DNA from: CBDDFN01 sp965227065
GTDB lineage: Bacteria > Pseudomonadota > Alphaproteobacteria > SPJN01
Length of the DNA: 64,000 bases
Assembly: GCA_965227065.1 (NCBI GenBank)
Contig: CBDDFN010000020.1
Coordinates: forward strand, 186,001 to 250,000
Direction of reading: 5' to 3'
In this document: positions 60,786 through 64,000 of the stretch, piece after piece
How the letters are laid out: every line of letters begins with the position of its first letter
Numbering within the stretch: position 1 is the stretch's first letter
The notes under the pieces: model-generated
The model's database searches: none
What the model was told of the DNA's origin: nothing
What the model saw: the letters and a program-made list of their open reading frames with translations, nothing else
Made by a program: the position numbers and the translations under genes

Positions 60786-61958
60786 ATGATCCCTAACGCT
60801 TATCCCGGCTTTGATTTCGGCCTGGGCGAAACCGTCGATATGATGCGCGACAGCCTGATGGCCTTTACCGCTGCCGAGATTGCACCGCGCGCCGATGAGA
60901 TTGACCGCAGCAACGAATTTCCCCGCGATCTGTGGACCAAGCTCGGCGATCTCGGCGCGCACGGCATCACGGTCGGGGAAGAGTATGGCGGCACAGATCT
61001 GGGCTATCTGGCCCATGTGGTGGCGATGGAAGAGGTGAGCCGGGGCTCAGCCTCTGTCGGCTTGAGCTATGGCGCGCACTCCAATCTGTGCATCAACCAG
61101 ATCAACCGCAATGGCACAGATGAGCAAAAGGCCAGATATCTGCCCAAGCTGGTGTCGGGGGAGCATGTCGGCGCGCTCGCCATGTCCGAACCCGGCGCGG
61201 GCTCCGACGTCACATCAATGAAATTGCGCGCGGTCAAAAAAGGCGACCGCTATGTGCTGAACGGCAATAAATTCTGGATCACCAATGGCCCCGACGCCGA
61301 GGTGCTTGTCGTCTATGCCAAAACCGATCCCGATCTGGGCCCGCACGGCATCACCGCCTTTCTGATCGAAAAAGGCATGGCCGGTTTTTCCACCGCCCAA
61401 AAGCTCGACAAGCTCGGCATGCGCGGCTCCAACACCTGTGAGCTGGTGTTTGAGGATTGCGAAGTGCCGGAGGAAAATATTCTCGGCGGCCTCAATCAGG
61501 GCGTGCGGGTTTTGATGTCAGGCCTTGATTATGAACGCCTTGTTCTGTCGGGCGGGCCGCTCGGTATTATGCAGGGCTGCATGGACATCGTGCTGCCCTA
61601 TGTGCATGAGCGTGAGCAGTTCGGAAAACCGATCGGCTCTTTCCAGCTGATGCAGGGCAAGATTGCCGATATGTACACCACCATGAATGCCGCCAAATCT
61701 TATGTGTATGCGGTGGCCGCGGCGTGCGATCGGGGAGACACCACCCGGATCGATGCCGCCGGTGCGATCTTGTATGCCGCTGAAAAAGCCACCTGGATGG
61801 CGCTGGAAGCCATTCAGGCGCTGGGCGGGCAGGGCTATATTAATGAGAGCGCGACGGGCCGTTTGCTGCGCGATGCGAAATTGTATGAAATCGGGGCCGG
61901 CACGTCGGAAATCCGCCGCATGCTGATCGGCCGCGAATTGTTTAATCAGACTGCTTAG
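60786..61958 (+). CDS. Isovaleryl-CoA dehydrogenase
   Basis: A 390-residue FAD enzyme of the acyl-CoA dehydrogenase family. The signatures GALAMSEPGAGSDVTSM and QALGGQGYINE are present. The catalytic glutamate sits at E250 in GLDYERLVLSGGPLG, the position specific to isovaleryl-CoA dehydrogenases; most relatives carry it near residue 376. It should convert isovaleryl-CoA to 3-methylcrotonyl-CoA in leucine degradation. An AGAGAAGACAG leader precedes the ATG, and the thiolase gene follows after 12 bases. Confidence 0.93.
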   Translation: MIPNAYPGFDFGLGETVDMMRDSLMAFTAAEIAPRADEIDRSNEFPRDLWTKLGDLGAHGITVGEEYGGTDLGYLAHVVAMEEVSRGSASVGLSYGAHSNLCINQINRNGTDEQKARYLPKLVSGEHVGALAMSEPGAGSDVTSMKLRAVKKGDRYVLNGNKFWITNGPDAEVLVVYAKTDPDLGPHGITAFLIEKGMAGFSTAQKLDKLGMRGSNTCELVFEDCEVPEENILGGLNQGVRVLMSGLDYERLVLSGGPLGIMQGCMDIVLPYVHEREQFGKPIGSFQLMQGKIADMYTTMNAAKSYVYAVAAACDRGDTTRIDAAGAILYAAEKATWMALEAIQALGGQGYINESATGRLLRDAKLYEIGAGTSEIRRMLIGRELFNQTA

Positions 61959-61970
61959 GAGAACCCGGTT

Positions 61971-63164
61971 ATGGATCCCATTGTTATTGTCGGTGCGGCG
62001 CGCACCCCCATGGGCAGCTTTCAAGGCTCGCTGAGCCCTGCGACGGCATCGGAACTCGGCGCGGCTGCTATTCAGGCGGCCCTGGACCGGTCGGGGCTGG
62101 CTGCGGACAAGATTGACGAGACGATTATGGGCAATGTGTTGCCCGCCGGTCAGGGCCAGGCACCGGGCCGTCAGGCGGCGATCAAAGCCGGTGTGCCGAA
62201 CACAGCGCCTGCCAACACGGTCAACAAAATGTGCGGCTCAGGCATGCGCACCATCATGATGGCCGCAGACCAGATCACCGCGGAAGTTTCGCGCGGGCAT
62301 GACGCGCCGGTGCTGATCGCCGGTGGCATGGAAAGCATGACCAATGCGCCTTACGTCATGACCAATGCGCGCGGCGGCATGCGCATCGGCCATCAGAAAG
62401 TCTATGACCATATGATGCTTGATGGGCTTGAAGATGCCTACAATCCCGGCCAGGCCATGGGCGTGTTCGCCGAAGCCACGGCGGAAAAATATCAGTTCAG
62501 CCGCGAACAGATGGACGCGTATGCCATCGAATCGCTGACCCGCGCGCAAAAGGCGCAAGGCGAGGGCGCGTTTGATGACGAAATCGTCGCCGTTGAGGTC
62601 AAGACCCGCAAGGCGACAAACACGATCGACAAGGACGAGCAACCCTTGACCGCCGATCCGGGAAAGATCCCCAATCTGCGTCCGGCCTTCACCAAGGATG
62701 GCGGCGTGACGGCGGCCAATTCAAGCTCGATCTCCGATGGCGCGGCAGCCGTCATCGTCACAACCGAAAGCAAGGCCGCCGAGTTGGGGGCAAAACCCAT
62801 TGCCCGCATCGTCGCGCAAGCCTCCAACGCGCATGAGCCGGAATGGTTCACCACCGCCCCGGTCGGTGCGATTGAAAAAGTGCTGAAGGAAACCGGCTGG
62901 TCGCTCGATGATGTTGACCTGTTTGAGATCAATGAGGCCTTTGCCGTCGTCACCATGGTGGCGATGAAGGAACTCAACATCCCGCATGACAAGGTCAATG
63001 TGAATGGCGGCGCTTGTGCGCTTGGCCATCCGATTGGCTGTTCGGGCACCCGCATCGTCGTGACGCTGATCCATGCGCTGCAAAAGCGTGGATTGAAACG
63101 CGGCATTGCCAGCCTGTGCATTGGTGGCGGCGAAGCCACCGCCATGGCGATTGAGCTGGTGTAA
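61971..63164 (+). CDS. Acetyl-CoA C-acyltransferase (thiolase)
   Basis: A 397-residue thiolase with the acyl-accepting C88 (NKMCGSGMRT), H353 in GGACALGHPIGCSG and the proton-shuttle C383 (SLCIGGGEA). The features are those of acetyl-CoA acetyltransferases, which cleave acetoacetyl-CoA, the end product of leucine breakdown. It lies between isovaleryl-CoA dehydrogenase and an enoyl-CoA hydratase, which supports that role over polyhydroxybutyrate synthesis. Confidence 0.93.
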   Translation: MDPIVIVGAARTPMGSFQGSLSPATASELGAAAIQAALDRSGLAADKIDETIMGNVLPAGQGQAPGRQAAIKAGVPNTAPANTVNKMCGSGMRTIMMAADQITAEVSRGHDAPVLIAGGMESMTNAPYVMTNARGGMRIGHQKVYDHMMLDGLEDAYNPGQAMGVFAEATAEKYQFSREQMDAYAIESLTRAQKAQGEGAFDDEIVAVEVKTRKATNTIDKDEQPLTADPGKIPNLRPAFTKDGGVTAANSSSISDGAAAVIVTTESKAAELGAKPIARIVAQASNAHEPEWFTTAPVGAIEKVLKETGWSLDDVDLFEINEAFAVVTMVAMKELNIPHDKVNVNGGACALGHPIGCSGTRIVVTLIHALQKRGLKRGIASLCIGGGEATAMAIELV

Positions 63165-63169
63165 GCGCC

Positions 63170-63967
63170 ATGGCTGACGACGACATTCTGCTTCTGGATA
63201 CCACGCGTGATGGCCTGGCGGTCGTCACGCTCAACCGGCCCGACATTCACAATGCCATGTCGACACCTTTGGTCGAGGCGCTGGACGATACGTTCGAGAC
63301 GCTGCGCGGCGCTGATGGCGTGCGCGTTGTTTTGCTTGAGGCTGCGGGCAAGAGCTTTTCCGCCGGGGCTGATTTGAACGCCATGAAAGCGGCGGCCCAT
63401 TTCGATCCCAAGCAGAATGAAGAAGACGCCTTGTTCTTCGCCCATATGCTCAAAAAATTGAAAGAGCTGCCGCAAGCCACCATCGCGGTGGTGCAGGGGC
63501 CGGCGGTTGGCGGCGGGCTGGGGCTTGTGTCGGCGTGTGATATGGCGATAGCAACCAAAGACGCATGGTTCAGCCTGTCGGAGGTCAAGCTCGGTATCAT
63601 TCCGGCGATGATTTCACCTTACGTGGTTGATGCCATCGGCGCGCGAAACGCCCGGCGTTACTTCCTGACCGCGGAACGGATCAGCGCTGAAGAGGCGCAC
63701 CGGATCGGTCTTGTGCATGCGCTGGCCGATGACCGGCAGAGGCTGACGGCATTGACGGAGCAGCTGACCGCTGCCCTGTTCCAGACTGCACCGGGCGCGG
63801 TTCACGCCGCCAAGGAGCTGATTGAACTTGTCGCCAATGCCGAGCTTGATAATCATCTGGTGCATGAAACCGCCAAGCTGATTGCCGAACGCCGCGCATC
63901 GGACGAAGGCAAGGAAGGGATTTCGGCCTTCCTTGAGAAGCGAAAGCCCCATTGGGTTGTTGAGTGA
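63170..63967 (+). CDS. Enoyl-CoA hydratase/isomerase, methylglutaconyl-CoA hydratase-like
   Basis: A 265-residue crotonase-fold protein. The oxyanion-hole segments are SAGADLNAM (residues 64-72) and GPAVGGGLGL (110-119), followed by SACDMAIATKDAWFSLSEVKLGIIPAMISPYV, a pattern characteristic of methylglutaconyl-CoA hydratases. In leucine degradation this forms HMG-CoA. It is next to isovaleryl-CoA dehydrogenase and thiolase; methylcrotonyl-CoA carboxylase and HMG-CoA lyase are not in the window and may lie beyond it. A general enoyl-CoA hydratase role cannot be excluded. Confidence 0.88.
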   Translation: MADDDILLLDTTRDGLAVVTLNRPDIHNAMSTPLVEALDDTFETLRGADGVRVVLLEAAGKSFSAGADLNAMKAAAHFDPKQNEEDALFFAHMLKKLKELPQATIAVVQGPAVGGGLGLVSACDMAIATKDAWFSLSEVKLGIIPAMISPYVVDAIGARNARRYFLTAERISAEEAHRIGLVHALADDRQRLTALTEQLTAALFQTAPGAVHAAKELIELVANAELDNHLVHETAKLIAERRASDEGKEGISAFLEKRKPHWVVE

Positions 63968-64000
63968 GCGTCCATCTCATCAAACTGTGTGTCGGCATCG
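63964..64000 (+). CDS. DUF1489 family protein (start only, cut by window end)
   Basis: A GTG at 63964 inside the stop of the preceding gene (GTGA) opens a frame reading (M)SVHLIKLCVGI to the window edge. This matches the characteristic N-terminus of the alphaproteobacterial DUF1489 family (SxHLxKLCVG). Only 12 codons are visible. The function of the family is unknown, and the four-base overlap suggests coupling to the hydratase gene. Confidence 0.65.
   Translation, partial: MSVHLIKLCVGI

Overview
The window is a stretch of alphaproteobacterial chromosome, mostly core translation and transcription genes. The evidence for the class is the order secY-adk-rpsM, with adenylate kinase inside the ribosomal protein run and no rpmJ after secY; an ATP12-type F1-ATPase assembly chaperone; a 1379-residue RpoB; and tRNA-Tyr, tRNA-Gly and tuf ahead of tRNA-Trp-secE-nusG. 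A large TonB-dependent receptor points to an oligotrophic Caulobacterales- or Sphingomonadales-like lifestyle. The genus cannot be read from the sequence.

Layout. Bases 1-7831 hold an accessory catabolic cluster read rightward: a cytochrome P450 cut by the window edge, an SDR dehydrogenase, an N-acyl-D-amino-acid deacylase-type amidohydrolase, a TonB-dependent receptor, an APH-fold kinase and a small secreted protein. Two overlapping Lrp/AsnC regulators and a MetY-type sulfhydrylase follow (7862-10178). On the minus strand lie tRNA-Val, a DUF1761 membrane protein and rlmB (10224-11623).

Bases 11942-44884 are the large genetic-information block: tRNA-Tyr, tRNA-Gly, tuf, tRNA-Trp, secE-nusG, rplKA, rplJL, rpoBC, the str genes (rpsL-rpsG-fusA-tuf), the S10 and spc genes, secY-adk, and the alpha operon (rpsM-rpsK-rpoA-rplQ). 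Terminators lie after nusG, rpoC and rplQ. Consensus-like promoters lie before rpsL and rpsM. Each long intercistronic gap carries a strong hairpin.

Bases 44956-50380 are six genes joined end to end by ATGA overlaps (Deg protease, rarA, crcB, rluC, HAD phosphatase, ATP12 chaperone). Then come pccB-pccA, lipB on the minus strand, an APS-reductase-type cysH with an AT-rich promoter, tRNA-Leu, and eutB-eutC for ethanolamine deamination, where eutB has a one-base frameshift. A secreted protein of unknown function (minus strand) is divergent from mgtE. The window ends with a leucine-degradation-like run: isovaleryl-CoA dehydrogenase, thiolase, methylglutaconyl-CoA hydratase-like enoyl-CoA hydratase, and the first codons of a DUF1489 protein.

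No CRISPR array, prophage, insertion sequence or defence system was seen. The best leads are the eutB frameshift, the mosaic divergence of the two tuf genes, a compound palindromic intergenic repeat with a conserved 53-base spacer, and the uncharacterised cluster at the left edge.
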